Shown: in pieces, positions 23,795-31,395 of the stretch
How the letters are laid out: each line of letters opens with the position of its first letter
Numbering within the stretch: the first letter of the stretch is position 1
Assembly: GCF_028737255.1 (NCBI RefSeq)
Contig: NZ_JAQZAN010000031.1
Coordinates: 1-53,594 of the forward strand
From: Actinomycetospora straminea
GTDB taxonomy: Bacteria > Actinomycetota > Actinomycetes > Mycobacteriales > Pseudonocardiaceae
Direction of reading: 5' to 3'
DNA: 53,594 bases
Notes under the pieces: model-generated
What the model saw: the letters and a program-made list of their open reading frames with translations, nothing else
Database searches by the model: none
What the model was told of the DNA's origin: nothing
Made by a program: the position numbers and the translations under genes

Positions 23795-24185
23795 CCCGCC
23801 GCCGCGGCAGGAGCGCCAGCACCGCCACCGCGAGCACGATCTCGAGCGCGAACGCCGCCTGCTGCAGCACCGCGTCGACCAGCGGGAAGTGCGCGAGGTG
23901 GAAGGTGTGGAACACCGCGTGCGGCACGGCGAACACCAGGAACGCGACGACCGCCGCGATCACCAGCCGCCGGTCGGGCCACCACGCCGCGAACGCCAGG
24001 ACGACGCCCAGGGCGAGCGTGCCGGCGCCGTGGTCGCGCACGAGGTGCTCGTTGTACGGCGGGAGCAGGGCGACCCAGGGCGTCCCGCCGTACGGGAAGA
24101 CCTCGTAGAAGGCCAGGGGCAGGACGAGTGCCCAGAACCCGACCACGACCTGGGAGGCGGCGAGGACGCCGAGCAGCGCCCTCAC
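23775..24185 (-). CDS. Four-helix membrane protein
   Basis: 136 aa, no named family recognised. Four hydrophobic segments are apparent (about 3-20, 47-64, 70-88, 103-124). Between the first two is GGTPWVALLPPYNEHLVRDHG, a conserved-looking motif I associate with a small actinobacterial integral membrane family of unknown function. FAVPHAVFHTFHL contributes several His in helix 3, which could bind a metal or haem. The GTG start overlaps the stop of the upstream NAD(P)-binding gene (GTGA), so the two are coupled. Confidence 0.7.
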   Translation of the reverse strand: MRALLGVLAASQVVVGFWALVLPLAFYEVFPYGGTPWVALLPPYNEHLVRDHGAGTLALGVVLAFAAWWPDRRLVIAAVVAFLVFAVPHAVFHTFHLAHFPLVDAVLQQAAFALEIVLAVAVLALLPRRRVTPGRT

Positions 24186-24910
24186 GACCGCACGCCCGCC
24201 GCGAGGTACTGCTCGAAGGTGACGACGCCCTCGGCGTGCGCCGGCGTGAGGTGGGCGCCCTCGCGGTATCCGCGGGCGATGGCCCCGGGCAGGCGGAGCG
24301 GCAGCACCGGACGGCGCTTCCCGGTCGCCCGCGCCCAGGTGCGCGCGAGGTCGTCCATCGCCCGGACCTCCGGCCCGCCGAGGTCCGGCACGCGACCCGA
24401 GGCCGGCGCGGCGACGAGGTCCGCGAGGCGCGCGGCGACGTCGCCGACCGCGATCGACTGGAACGACGTCCCGGCCAGCACCGGCAGGACACCGACGCGG
24501 GCGGTGGCGGCGAAGAGCATGGCGAGCAGGTCGTGGAACTGCGTCGCGCGCAGGATCGTCCACCCCAGCCCCGAGCCCTCGACGAGCTGCTCGCTGCGCA
24601 CCTTCTCGCGGTAGTAGGGCAGCGGGACGCGGTCGGCGCCGACGATCGAGATGTGCACGAGGTGCGCCACCCCGGCCCGGCGCGCGGCGTCCACGAGGCG
24701 CGCGGTGGCCGTGGCGTCACCCCGGGGGCGGCTGGCCAGGTGGACGAGTGTGTCGATCCCCGCCAGCGCCGCGTCGAGCCCCTCCCCGGTGGCGAGGTCG
24801 CCGACCACCCGCCCCGGCCCCGCGCGGCGGCTCAGCACCCGCGGGTCGTCGAGCAGCGGGACGAGCGCGCGCCCCAGCGTCCCCGTCCCCCCGGTCACCA
24901 GCACCGTCAT
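24182..24910 (-). CDS. NAD(P)-binding NmrA-like oxidoreductase, ECF41 partner
   Basis: 242 aa. MTVLVTGGTGTLGRALVPLL is the dinucleotide-binding motif; HLVHISIVGADRVPLPYYREK carries the Y-x-x-x-K-like region of atypical SDRs (here YYREK); TILRATQFHDLLAML follows as in NmrA/YwnB proteins. ECF41 sigma factors are characteristically encoded beside carboxymuconolactone decarboxylases, oxidoreductases or epimerases, and this gene sits 40 nt downstream of one, so it is the likely regulon partner. A possible ECF41 promoter lies at 24961-24987. It is coupled to the membrane-protein gene after it. Confidence 0.82.
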   Translation of the reverse strand: MTVLVTGGTGTLGRALVPLLDDPRVLSRRAGPGRVVGDLATGEGLDAALAGIDTLVHLASRPRGDATATARLVDAARRAGVAHLVHISIVGADRVPLPYYREKVRSEQLVEGSGLGWTILRATQFHDLLAMLFAATARVGVLPVLAGTSFQSIAVGDVAARLADLVAAPASGRVPDLGGPEVRAMDDLARTWARATGKRRPVLPLRLPGAIARGYREGAHLTPAHAEGVVTFEQYLAAGVRS

Positions 24911-24949
24911 GACGTCCTCCCGGTCCCCGGGCGCCCGGTCGGCGCCCCC

Positions 24950-25870
24950 TCAGGACGGTCGACCGGACAGCCCCGCCGAACGTGACAGCTGCCCGGCGAG
25001 GAACGCGAGCTTCTCGGGGTTGCGCAGGATCCGGACCGTGGCGACCTGCTCGCCGGCGGGCTCGATCGTCAGGACCCCGTCGAGCACGCCGTCGACGAAC
25101 GCGATCGCCGCCGGCGCGCCGTTGATCTCCGCGGCCGCGCCGCTCCGCCGGGGTCGCCGGGCCCCGAGGACGCCGACGAGGAAGCGGGCGACGGCGTCGC
25201 GGCCGTGCACGGGGCGCCGCGCGGCGCTGACCTTGCCCCCACCGTCGGACCACACCGTGACGTCGGCGGCCAGCAGCGCCTCGAGCCCGGCGACGTCGCC
25301 CTCCCGCGCGGCGGCCACGAAACGCGCGAGCAGCGGGCCGACGTCGGCCGGGTCGGTGGGCGGGGTCGTGGGTACCGGCGTCGGTGGCTGTGCCAGGTGG
25401 CGCCGGGCGCGGGTGTGCAGCTGGCGCGAGCCGGCCTCGGTGACGTCGAGGACCGCGGCGACCTCGGCGTGGCTGTGCCCGAACGCCTCGCGCAGCACGT
25501 AGACCGCGCGCTCGGGCGGGGTCAGGCGCTCCAGCGTCGTGAGCAGGGCCAGCGACACCGACTCCCGCTCCTCGACGGTCGCGGCGGGGCCGGTGGCCGG
25601 GTCGGTGGTGAGGATCGGCTCGGGCAGCCAGGGGCCGACGTAGGTCTCGCGGCGCGCGCGGGCCGAGTCGAGGCGGTTGAGGCAGAGCCGGGTGACGACG
25701 GTCGTCAGCCACGCCGCGGGGTTCTCGACGTCCTGCTCGCGGCCCGCCCAGCGCAGCCAGGCGTCCTGCACCACGTCCTCGGCGTCGTGCGCCGACCCCA
25801 GCATCCGGTAGGCCAGGCCGAACAGCCGGGGACGCTGGGCGGTGAAGGCGTCCGTCGTCACGCCCGCCAT
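24950..25870 (-). CDS. ECF41-type sigma factor (SigJ-like) with SnoaL C-terminal domain
   Basis: 306 aa. Region sigma-2 (FGLAYRMLGSAHDAEDVVQDAWLRW) and sigma-4 (LTPPERAVYVLREAFGHSHAEVAAVLDVTEAGSRQLHTRAR) are clear. Between them is YVGPWLPEPI, the WLPEP linker motif typical of ECF41. The C-terminal ~110 residues form an NTF2/SnoaL-like domain with DGGGK and NPEKL, both ECF41 hallmarks. In this group the fused domain modulates sigma activity in place of a separate anti-sigma factor, and none is encoded nearby. The ATG 25870 is divergent from the MerR gene, sharing a ~60-bp intergenic region. Confidence 0.92.
   Translation of the reverse strand: MAGVTTDAFTAQRPRLFGLAYRMLGSAHDAEDVVQDAWLRWAGREQDVENPAAWLTTVVTRLCLNRLDSARARRETYVGPWLPEPILTTDPATGPAATVEERESVSLALLTTLERLTPPERAVYVLREAFGHSHAEVAAVLDVTEAGSRQLHTRARRHLAQPPTPVPTTPPTDPADVGPLLARFVAAAREGDVAGLEALLAADVTVWSDGGGKVSAARRPVHGRDAVARFLVGVLGARRPRRSGAAAEINGAPAAIAFVDGVLDGVLTIEPAGEQVATVRILRNPEKLAFLAGQLSRSAGLSGRPS
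24961..24987 (-). promoter_or_regulatory. Candidate ECF41-dependent promoter inside the sigma gene's 3' end
   Basis: On the minus strand TGTCACG (24987-24981), 16 bp, then GGTC (24964-24961). The published ECF41 target consensus is TGTCACA-N16-CGTC, so 9 of 11 defined bases and the spacer match. It lies about 50 bp upstream of the oxidoreductase ATG. Confidence 0.45.
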
Positions 25871-25891
25871 CCTGGCCCGCCCCGGTGAGGG

Positions 25892-25922
25892 TTGCCTTCG
25901 AGTGCGCTCGAAGTCCTACGGT
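25892..25922 (+). promoter_or_regulatory. MerR-type promoter with 19-bp spacer and palindromic operator
   Basis: TTGCCT (25892-25897) and TACGGT (25917-25922) are 19 bp apart, the stretched spacing characteristic of MerR-activated promoters. The spacer holds the inverted repeat CTTCGAG-TGCG-CTCGAAG (25896-25913). The predicted transcript start coincides with the MerR GTG, suggesting a leaderless, autoregulated message. Confidence 0.75.
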
Positions 25923-25929
25923 CGGTGGT

Positions 25930-26388
25930 GTGAGCGTGACGACGGACCGGCTGCGGGGCCTCATCGAGACGACCGCGGGCGAGCTGCCCCCGCTGACCGT
26001 CGAGCTGGTGCGGGATCTCGAGATCCCCGAGCAGATGACCATCGCCGACGTGGCCGCGCTGACCGGCCTGTCGGCCCACACGCTGCGCTACTACGAGCGC
26101 ATCGGCCTGGTCGAGGTCCCGCGCGACGGGGCGGGGCGCCGGGTCTACGACCGGGAGGCGGTCGGGCGCGTCGTGTTCATCACGCGGCTGCGCGACTCGG
26201 ACATGCCGATCGCGGCGATCGCCCGCTACGTCGAGCTCGTCAAGCAGGGTCCCGACACCGAGCCGGAGCGCCTGGCGCTGCTCGAGGCCCACCGCGAGGA
26301 CATCCTGCACCGCCTGCGCGACCTGCAGGGCGCCCTCGCCGTCGTCGACTACAAGATCACGACCTACGGCGGGTCCTGCGGGAGCTGA
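25930..26388 (+). CDS. MerR-family transcriptional regulator
   Basis: 152 aa from GTG 25930. MTIADVAALTGLSAHTLRYYERIGLVEVPRDGAGRRVYDREAV is a clean MerR DNA-binding domain with the LRYYERxGLV signature, followed by a long dimerisation helix (SDMPIAAIARYVELVKQG...EREALLEAHREDILHRL-like). A single Cys near the C-terminus (GGSCGS) is not a metal-binding pair. It resembles aldehyde/thiol-stress MerR regulators (AdhR/NmlR type), but the inducer cannot be told. Longer open frames begin upstream of the promoter and are excluded. The 19-bp-spacer promoter just upstream implies autoregulation, possibly also acting on the divergent ECF41 gene. Confidence 0.87.
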   Translation: MSVTTDRLRGLIETTAGELPPLTVELVRDLEIPEQMTIADVAALTGLSAHTLRYYERIGLVEVPRDGAGRRVYDREAVGRVVFITRLRDSDMPIAAIARYVELVKQGPDTEPERLALLEAHREDILHRLRDLQGALAVVDYKITTYGGSCGS

Positions 26389-26395
26389 CCTTCCC

Positions 26396-26408
26396 ATGGC
26401 GTCGCCAT
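26396..26408. promoter_or_regulatory. Palindrome upstream of TetR gene (26420)
   Basis: ATGGCGTCGCCAT is a perfect 6+1+6 palindrome 11 bp before the TetR ATG, placed as an autoregulatory operator would be. Confidence 0.5.
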
Positions 26409-26419
26409 AGAATCCCCCG

Positions 26420-27100
26420 ATGGCGCGGCAGAAGGACCCGGCGGTGCGCACGCAGCTGCTGGAGCGTGCCGCGCGGATGCTCCGGGAGCGCGAGCCGATC
26501 ACGTTGCGGTCGCTCGTCGCCGGGACCGGGGTCTCGACGATGGCCGTCTACACCTACTTCGGCGGGATGGACGGGGTGTGGCGGGCGCTGCGCCAGGAAG
26601 GCTTCACGCGGCTGGCGGCCCGCCTCGACGCGCTCGTCGTGCCCGCCGACCCCGTCGAGGACCTCGTGGCGGGGACCGCCGCCTACGCCGTCAACGCCCT
26701 CGAGCACCCCGACCTCTACCGCGTCATGTTCGACGCGACCGTCGAGCTCGAGGACGTCGCGGCCGCCGAGGCCACCCTCGGGTACCTCGAGCGCGCCGCG
26801 CGACGCTGCCTCGAGGAGGGTCGGATCGCGCCCGACGCCGACCCCGACCGGCTCGCCACCGAGGTCTGGACCGTCTGCCACGGGATCGTGTCGCTGGTGG
26901 TCAGCCGGGTCGCGTCCCGGCGCACCCTCGCCTCGGGCGTCCCCCTGCTCACCGCGGTGATCGTCGCGGCCGGCGACGACCCCGCGGCCTGCCGGCGGTC
27001 GGTCGAGGCCGGCTGGGCGGCGCTGCGCCCGACGCGGGACAGCAGCACTCAGGGCAGGGCTCAGGACAGCACGGCGACGGCGTCGACCTCGACGAGGTAG
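26420..27100 (+). CDS. TetR-family regulator (TetR_C_13-like)
   Basis: 226 aa. KDPAVRTQLLERAARMLREREPITLRSLVAGTGVSTMAVYTYFGGMDGVWRAL is a TetR helix-turn-helix with the STMAVYTYFGGMDGV recognition helix. The effector domain includes HPDLYRVMFDATVELED and EVWTVCHGIVSLVVS, as in the WHG-type C-terminal domain. The final ~14 residues (STQGRAQDSTATASTSTR) overlap the convergent RidA gene by 40 nt and look like read-through into antisense sequence. A perfect palindrome sits just before the ATG. The likely target is itself and perhaps ridA across the convergent junction; that is inference. Confidence 0.83.
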   Translation: MARQKDPAVRTQLLERAARMLREREPITLRSLVAGTGVSTMAVYTYFGGMDGVWRALRQEGFTRLAARLDALVVPADPVEDLVAGTAAYAVNALEHPDLYRVMFDATVELEDVAAAEATLGYLERAARRCLEEGRIAPDADPDRLATEVWTVCHGIVSLVVSRVASRRTLASGVPLLTAVIVAAGDDPAACRRSVEAGWAALRPTRDSSTQGRAQDSTATASTSTR

Positions 27101-27468
27101 CCCGGAGCGGCCAGCGCGGTGACCCCGATCCAGGTGCTCGGCTGCTGGAGCTCGACGCCGAGGGCCGCGGCCGCCCGGTCGCGCCCGGCGACGAGCTGCT
27201 CGGCCTGCGACGCGTCGAGGCCGACGACGTAGATCGTGACCTTGGCCAGGTCGGCGAGCGTCGCCCCGACCGCGTCGAGCGCGGCGGCGACGTTGAGGAA
27301 GGCCTGCTCGGTCTGGGCGGCGAGGTCGTCGCGGCCCACGAGGTTCCCGTCGACGTCCCAGGACACCTGGCCGGCCAGGTAGACGGTGCGCGAGCCCCGC
27401 GTGTCGGCGACCTGGTGGTGGACGTCGACCCGGTGGACGCGCTCGGGGTGCACCAGCTGCACGGACAT
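27061..27468 (-). CDS. RidA/YjgF family protein
   Basis: 135 aa, one RidA domain. TVYLAGQVSWDVDGNLVG, QAFLNVAAALDAVGATLADLAKVTIYVV and the C-terminal WIGVTALAAPGYLVEVDAVAVL match the family. RidA proteins hydrolyse reactive enamine/imine intermediates; the catalytic Arg of the archetype (xxR before E-x-D/xA) is not present: this protein has APGYLVEVDAVA, so it probably belongs to a RidA subfamily with other activity. An AGGAG ribosome site precedes the ATG. Convergent and overlapping with the TetR gene. Confidence 0.85.
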   Translation of the reverse strand: MSVQLVHPERVHRVDVHHQVADTRGSRTVYLAGQVSWDVDGNLVGRDDLAAQTEQAFLNVAAALDAVGATLADLAKVTIYVVGLDASQAEQLVAGRDRAAAALGVELQQPSTWIGVTALAAPGYLVEVDAVAVLS

Positions 27469-27501
27469 CGTCGTGCTCCTCTCGCCGGACGTCGTCTTGC
27501 G

Positions 27502-27519
27502 ATAGCACAGCTATGCTAT
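27502..27519. promoter_or_regulatory. Palindrome upstream of ridA
   Basis: ATAGCACAGCTATGCTAT has ATAGCA/TGCTAT arms around six bases, 34 bp upstream of the ridA ATG in an AT-rich patch that probably contains its promoter. It could be a regulator site. Confidence 0.5.
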
Positions 27520-27633
27520 ACCTCGTGCGAGCGCGCTGTCGGCACCGCCACAGACGCCACGCCCCGCGCGCGGCGCGCTGGTCTCGTCCCGATCGACCAC
27601 GTCCGCCGCCCGCTCGGCCGAGCCTGCGCCCCC

Positions 27634-27679
27634 TATGTGAGCGATTTTCCCGGCTATAGCCGGGAAAATCGCTCACATA
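27634..27679. repeat. 46-bp perfect palindrome 3' of cobN (copy 1)
   Basis: The two 23-base halves (27634-27656, 27657-27679) are exact reverse complements with no loop. It starts 11 nt past the cobN stop and may end that transcript. Its AT-rich core GATTTTC contrasts with the surroundings. A near-identical copy with paired changes is at 43863-43908. Confidence 0.92.
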
Positions 27680-27690
27680 CGGCGAACGGC

Positions 27691-30600
27691 CTAGCCCTCC
27701 GCGTCGCCCTCGGCCTCGAGGAACGCCTCGCGGAGCTGCTCGACCATCGCCGGGTCCGGCGAGGCCCACAGCCCGCGGTCGACGGCCTCGAGCAGGCGCT
27801 CGGCCATGCCGTGCAGGGCCCAGGGGTTGGCCTCGCGGAGGAACGCCCGGTTCTCGGGGTCGAGCACGTAGTTCTCGGTCAGCGAGCCGTACATCCAGTC
27901 GCTGACCGTGCCCGCCGTCGCGTCCCAGCCGAAGAGGTAGTCGACGGTGGCGGCCATCTCGAACGCGCCCTTGTAGCCGTGCCGGCGCATGGCCGCCATC
28001 CACCGCGGGTTGACGACGCGACTCCGGAAGACGCGGGCGGTCTCCTCGATCAGCGACCGCGTCTTCACGCTCTCCGGCCGCGTCGAGTCCCCGACGTACG
28101 CCGCCGGCGCCGCCCCGGTCAGCGCGCGGACCGTGGCGATCATGCCGCCGTGGTACTGGTAGTAGTCGTCGGAGTCGGCGATGTCGTGCTCGCGGGTGTC
28201 GATGTTCTTCGCCGCCACCGCGATCCGCCGGTAGGCCGCGCGCATCTCCTCGACCGCCGACTCGCCCTGGCGCCCGCGGCCGTATGCGTGCCCGCCCCAG
28301 GTCGTGTAGATCTCGGCGAGGTCGGCGTCCCCGCGCCAGTCGCGCGAGTCCATCGCCTGCAGCAGCCCCGCCCCGTACGCGCCGGGGGGCGAGCCGAAGA
28401 TGCGGGTGGTCGCCTGGGTCCACGACGATCCCGACGCCGCGTCCGCCCGCGCGTGCGCCGCGACGAAGTTGTCCTCGTCGGCCTCGTCGGTCAGGCCCGC
28501 GACGAGCTGCACCGCGTCGTCCATCGTCGCCACGACGTGCGGGAACGCGTCGCGGAAGAACCCGGAGATGCGCAGCACGACGTCCACGCGCGGCCGCCCG
28601 AGCTCGGCCGAGGGCACGACCTCGAGCCCCGTGACGCGCCGCGACGCCTCGTCCCACACCGGCCGGACGCCCATGAGCGCGAGCGCCTCGGCGACGTCGT
28701 CACCCGAGGTCCGCATCGCCGCGGTCCCCCACAGCGACAGACCGACCGACGTCGGCCACTCCCCGTCGTGGTCGGCGCGGTACCGCTCGAGCAGGGAGTC
28801 GGCGAGCATCTGCCCGGTCTCCCAGGCCAGCCGCGACGGCACCGCGCGCGGGTCGATCGAGTAGAAGTTGCGCCCGGTCGGCAGCACGTTGACCAGCCCG
28901 CGCAGCGGCGACCCGCTCGGGCCGGCCTTGACGTGCCCGCCGTCGAGGGCGTGCAGGACGCTGGTGATCTCGCCCGTGGTGCCGTCGAGGCGCGGCACGA
29001 CCTCGGTGGCGGCGAAGGTCAGGATGTCGGTGACGGTCGGGTCCTGGCGGCCGAGCACCTCGAGCGTGACCTGGGCCGGGACGTCGTGGTTCGCCCAGTC
29101 CCGCTTCTCCATGCCGAGCACCAGCGAGTGCGCGACCTCCTCGACGCGGTCCACCTCGGTGCGCGGGGCCTCGTTCTCGGCCAGTCCCAGCGCCTCGCGC
29201 AGCCCGGGCAGCGATTGCGTGCCCGACCACAGCTGCCGCGCCCGCAGCACCGCGAGCACCATGTCGACCCGCTCCTGCCCGCTCGGCGCGCGCCCGAGGA
29301 TGTGCAGGCCGTCGCGGATCTGCGCGTCCTTGATCTCGCAGAGCCAGCCGTCGAGGTGCATGACGAAGTCGTCGAAGCGCTCGTCGTCGGGCTGGTCGGT
29401 GACGCCGAGGTCGCTGTCGAGCTTCGCGGCCTGGATCAGCTGCCAGATCTGCCCGCGGATCGCGGTGATCTTGCCGGGGTCCATCGCCTGGATCGACGCG
29501 TACTCGTCGAGCAGCTGCTCGAGCCGCGCGAGGTCGCCGTACGACTCCGCGCGCGCCATCGGCGGCACGAGGTGGTCGACGAGCGTCGCGTGCGCCCGGC
29601 GCTTGGCCTGGGTGCCCTCGCCCGGGTCGTTGACGAGGAACGGGTAGACCAGCGGCAGGTCGCCGAGGATCGGGTCGGGCGCGCAGGACGCACTGCTCGC
29701 GACCGTCTTGCCCGGCAGCCACTCCAGGTTGCCGTGCTTGCCGACGTGCACCAGCGCGTGCGCCCCGAACGAGCTCTGCAGCCAGCGGTAGGCCGCCAGG
29801 TAGTGGTGGCTCGGCGGCAGGTCGGGGTCGTGGTAGATCGCGATCGGGTTCTCGCCGAAGCCGCGCGGCGGCTGCATCATCACGACGACGTTGTCCCGCT
29901 GCAGCGCGGCGACGGTGATCGCGCCGTCGTGCAGGAACATCGCGCCCGGCGCCGGGCCCCAGTGCTCCTCGACGCCCGCGCGGAAGTCCTCGGGCAGCGA
30001 GGCGAACCACGCCGTGTACTCGTCGACGGGGATGCGGATCGGGTTGGCGGCGAGCTGGTCCTCGGACAGCCAGTCCTGGTCGTAGCCGCCGGCGTCGATG
30101 AGCGCGCGGATGAGCAGGTCGCCGTCGCCCTCGGCGAGACCCGGCACCTCCCCGACCCCGTACCCGGCGTCCTTCATCGCCGCCAGGAGGCGCACCACCG
30201 ACGCCGGCGTGTCCAGCCCGACCGCGTTGCCGATGCGGGCGTGCTTCGTCGGGTAGGCGGACAGCACGAGGGCGATGCGCTTCTCGGCGTTCGGCACGTG
30301 GCGCAGCCGCGCGTGCGACACCGCCAGCCCCGCGACGCGCGCGGCCCGCTCGGGGTCGGCGACGTAGACCGGCAGCCCGTCGGCGTCGGTCTCCTTGAAC
30401 GAGAACGGCACGGTGATGATCCGGCCGTCGAACTCCGGCACGGCCACCTGGTTGGCGGCGTCCAGCGGGCTCACGCCGTCGTCGTCGGCGAGCCACTCCT
30501 CGCGGGTGCGCGTGAGGCAGAGCGCCTGGAGGATCGGGACGTCGAGCGCGGCGAGCGCGCCGGTGTCCCAGCTCTCGTCGTCGCCGCCGGCGCTGGCGGT

Positions 30601-31344
30601 CGCGGGCTTGGACCCGCCGGCGGCGAGCACCGTGGTGACCAGGACGTCCGCCTGCGCCAGCACGGCGACCAGGTCGTCGTCGGGGGTGCGCAGCGAGGAG
30701 CAGAAGACCGGCTCGGGCACCCCGCCGGCGTCGACCACCGCGCGGCACAGGGCGTCGACGAACGCCGTGTTCCCGGCCATGTGGTGGGCGCGGTAGTAGA
30801 CGACGGCGACGCGGGGGCGGGCGGGGGGTGTGGCAGCGAACGCGCTGTTCGTTGCGCTAGAAGCAGCGAACAGCGCGTTCGCTGCGTCCTCCGGGTGCTC
30901 CCAGCCGTCGAGGCGCCCCCAGGTCGGCATCTCGGCGGGCGGCTCGAAGCCGTGGCCGGTGAGCAGCACGGTGTCGGACAGGAAGTGGTGGAGCTGCGCG
31001 AGGTTCTCCGGCCCGCCCTGGGCGAGGTAGAGGTGCGCCTGGGTCGCGACGCCGACCGGCACGGTCGACGACTCCATGAGCTGCGCGTCCGGGCTCTGCT
31101 CCCCGCCGAGCACGACGACGGGCCGCGGCTGCGACGGCGCGAGCAGCGCGTCCAGCCCGGCCTCCCACGCCTGGCGCCCGCCGAGCAGGCGCACGACGAC
31201 GAGGTCGACGCCGTCGAGCAGACCGTCGAGCTCGTCCACCGCCACCCGCGCGGGGTTCGCCCAGCGCCAGCCACCCTCCTGACCGGGTGCGCTGGCCCGC
31301 GCCGAGCGCAGGTCGGTGTCCGAGGTCGAGAGCAGCAGGAGCAC
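27691..31344 (-). CDS. cobN: Cobaltochelatase subunit CobN
   Basis: About 1217 aa, the normal size for CobN, the large subunit of the ATP-dependent chelatase that inserts Co2+ into hydrogenobyrinic a,c-diamide. Family blocks include PRVAVVYYRAHHMAGN, PEFDGRIITVPF, NAEKRIALVLSAYPTKHARIGNAVGLDTPAS, HVGKHGNLEWLPGKTV, SLWGTAAMRTSGDD, RPRVDVVLRISGFFRDAFPH and KGAFEMAATVDYLFGWDATAG. I start at GTG 31344, which follows GGAGG by four bases and gives the family-typical VLLLLSTSDTDL; the frame is open to 31371. The CobS/CobT (or ChlI/ChlD) partners are not in the window. A hairpin element with unusual codons interrupts a linker near residue 160-175. Divergent from cobG. Confidence 0.95.
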   Translation of the reverse strand: MLLLLSTSDTDLRSARASAPGQEGGWRWANPARVAVDELDGLLDGVDLVVVRLLGGRQAWEAGLDALLAPSQPRPVVVLGGEQSPDAQLMESSTVPVGVATQAHLYLAQGGPENLAQLHHFLSDTVLLTGHGFEPPAEMPTWGRLDGWEHPEDAANALFAASSATNSAFAATPPARPRVAVVYYRAHHMAGNTAFVDALCRAVVDAGGVPEPVFCSSLRTPDDDLVAVLAQADVLVTTVLAAGGSKPATASAGGDDESWDTGALAALDVPILQALCLTRTREEWLADDDGVSPLDAANQVAVPEFDGRIITVPFSFKETDADGLPVYVADPERAARVAGLAVSHARLRHVPNAEKRIALVLSAYPTKHARIGNAVGLDTPASVVRLLAAMKDAGYGVGEVPGLAEGDGDLLIRALIDAGGYDQDWLSEDQLAANPIRIPVDEYTAWFASLPEDFRAGVEEHWGPAPGAMFLHDGAITVAALQRDNVVVMMQPPRGFGENPIAIYHDPDLPPSHHYLAAYRWLQSSFGAHALVHVGKHGNLEWLPGKTVASSASCAPDPILGDLPLVYPFLVNDPGEGTQAKRRAHATLVDHLVPPMARAESYGDLARLEQLLDEYASIQAMDPGKITAIRGQIWQLIQAAKLDSDLGVTDQPDDERFDDFVMHLDGWLCEIKDAQIRDGLHILGRAPSGQERVDMVLAVLRARQLWSGTQSLPGLREALGLAENEAPRTEVDRVEEVAHSLVLGMEKRDWANHDVPAQVTLEVLGRQDPTVTDILTFAATEVVPRLDGTTGEITSVLHALDGGHVKAGPSGSPLRGLVNVLPTGRNFYSIDPRAVPSRLAWETGQMLADSLLERYRADHDGEWPTSVGLSLWGTAAMRTSGDDVAEALALMGVRPVWDEASRRVTGLEVVPSAELGRPRVDVVLRISGFFRDAFPHVVATMDDAVQLVAGLTDEADEDNFVAAHARADAASGSSWTQATTRIFGSPPGAYGAGLLQAMDSRDWRGDADLAEIYTTWGGHAYGRGRQGESAVEEMRAAYRRIAVAAKNIDTREHDIADSDDYYQYHGGMIATVRALTGAAPAAYVGDSTRPESVKTRSLIEETARVFRSRVVNPRWMAAMRRHGYKGAFEMAATVDYLFGWDATAGTVSDWMYGSLTENYVLDPENRAFLREANPWALHGMAERLLEAVDRGLWASPDPAMVEQLREAFLEAEGDAEG
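30833..30885. repeat. In-frame palindromic element inside cobN
   Basis: Arms 30833-30851 and 30867-30885 (19 bp) are perfect reverse complements around a 15-base loop that itself pairs further. On the cobN strand it encodes about NALFAASSATNSAFAA in a linker just before PRVAVVYYRA, with codons GCT GCT TCT GCA ACA that are rare in this genome. Confidence 0.88.
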
Positions 31345-31395
31345 CGCGCCTCCAGGCCGATGTCTGAACACCTAGATAGATGTTGAGGACCAGTC
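31345..31395. promoter_or_regulatory. Divergent cobN-cobG promoter region
   Basis: The 51-bp gap is AT-rich and contains an imperfect inverted repeat at 31367-31384 (AACACCTAG/ATAGATGTT, 7 of 9 paired) with TAGATA and TATCTA elements that could serve as -10 boxes in the two directions. It is too short for a cobalamin riboswitch, and I see no B12-box sequence. Confidence 0.5.

Noticed and set aside
26578..31386. 1602-codon plus-strand frame opposite cobN
   Set aside because: Antisense shadow of cobN with no domain and no start context.
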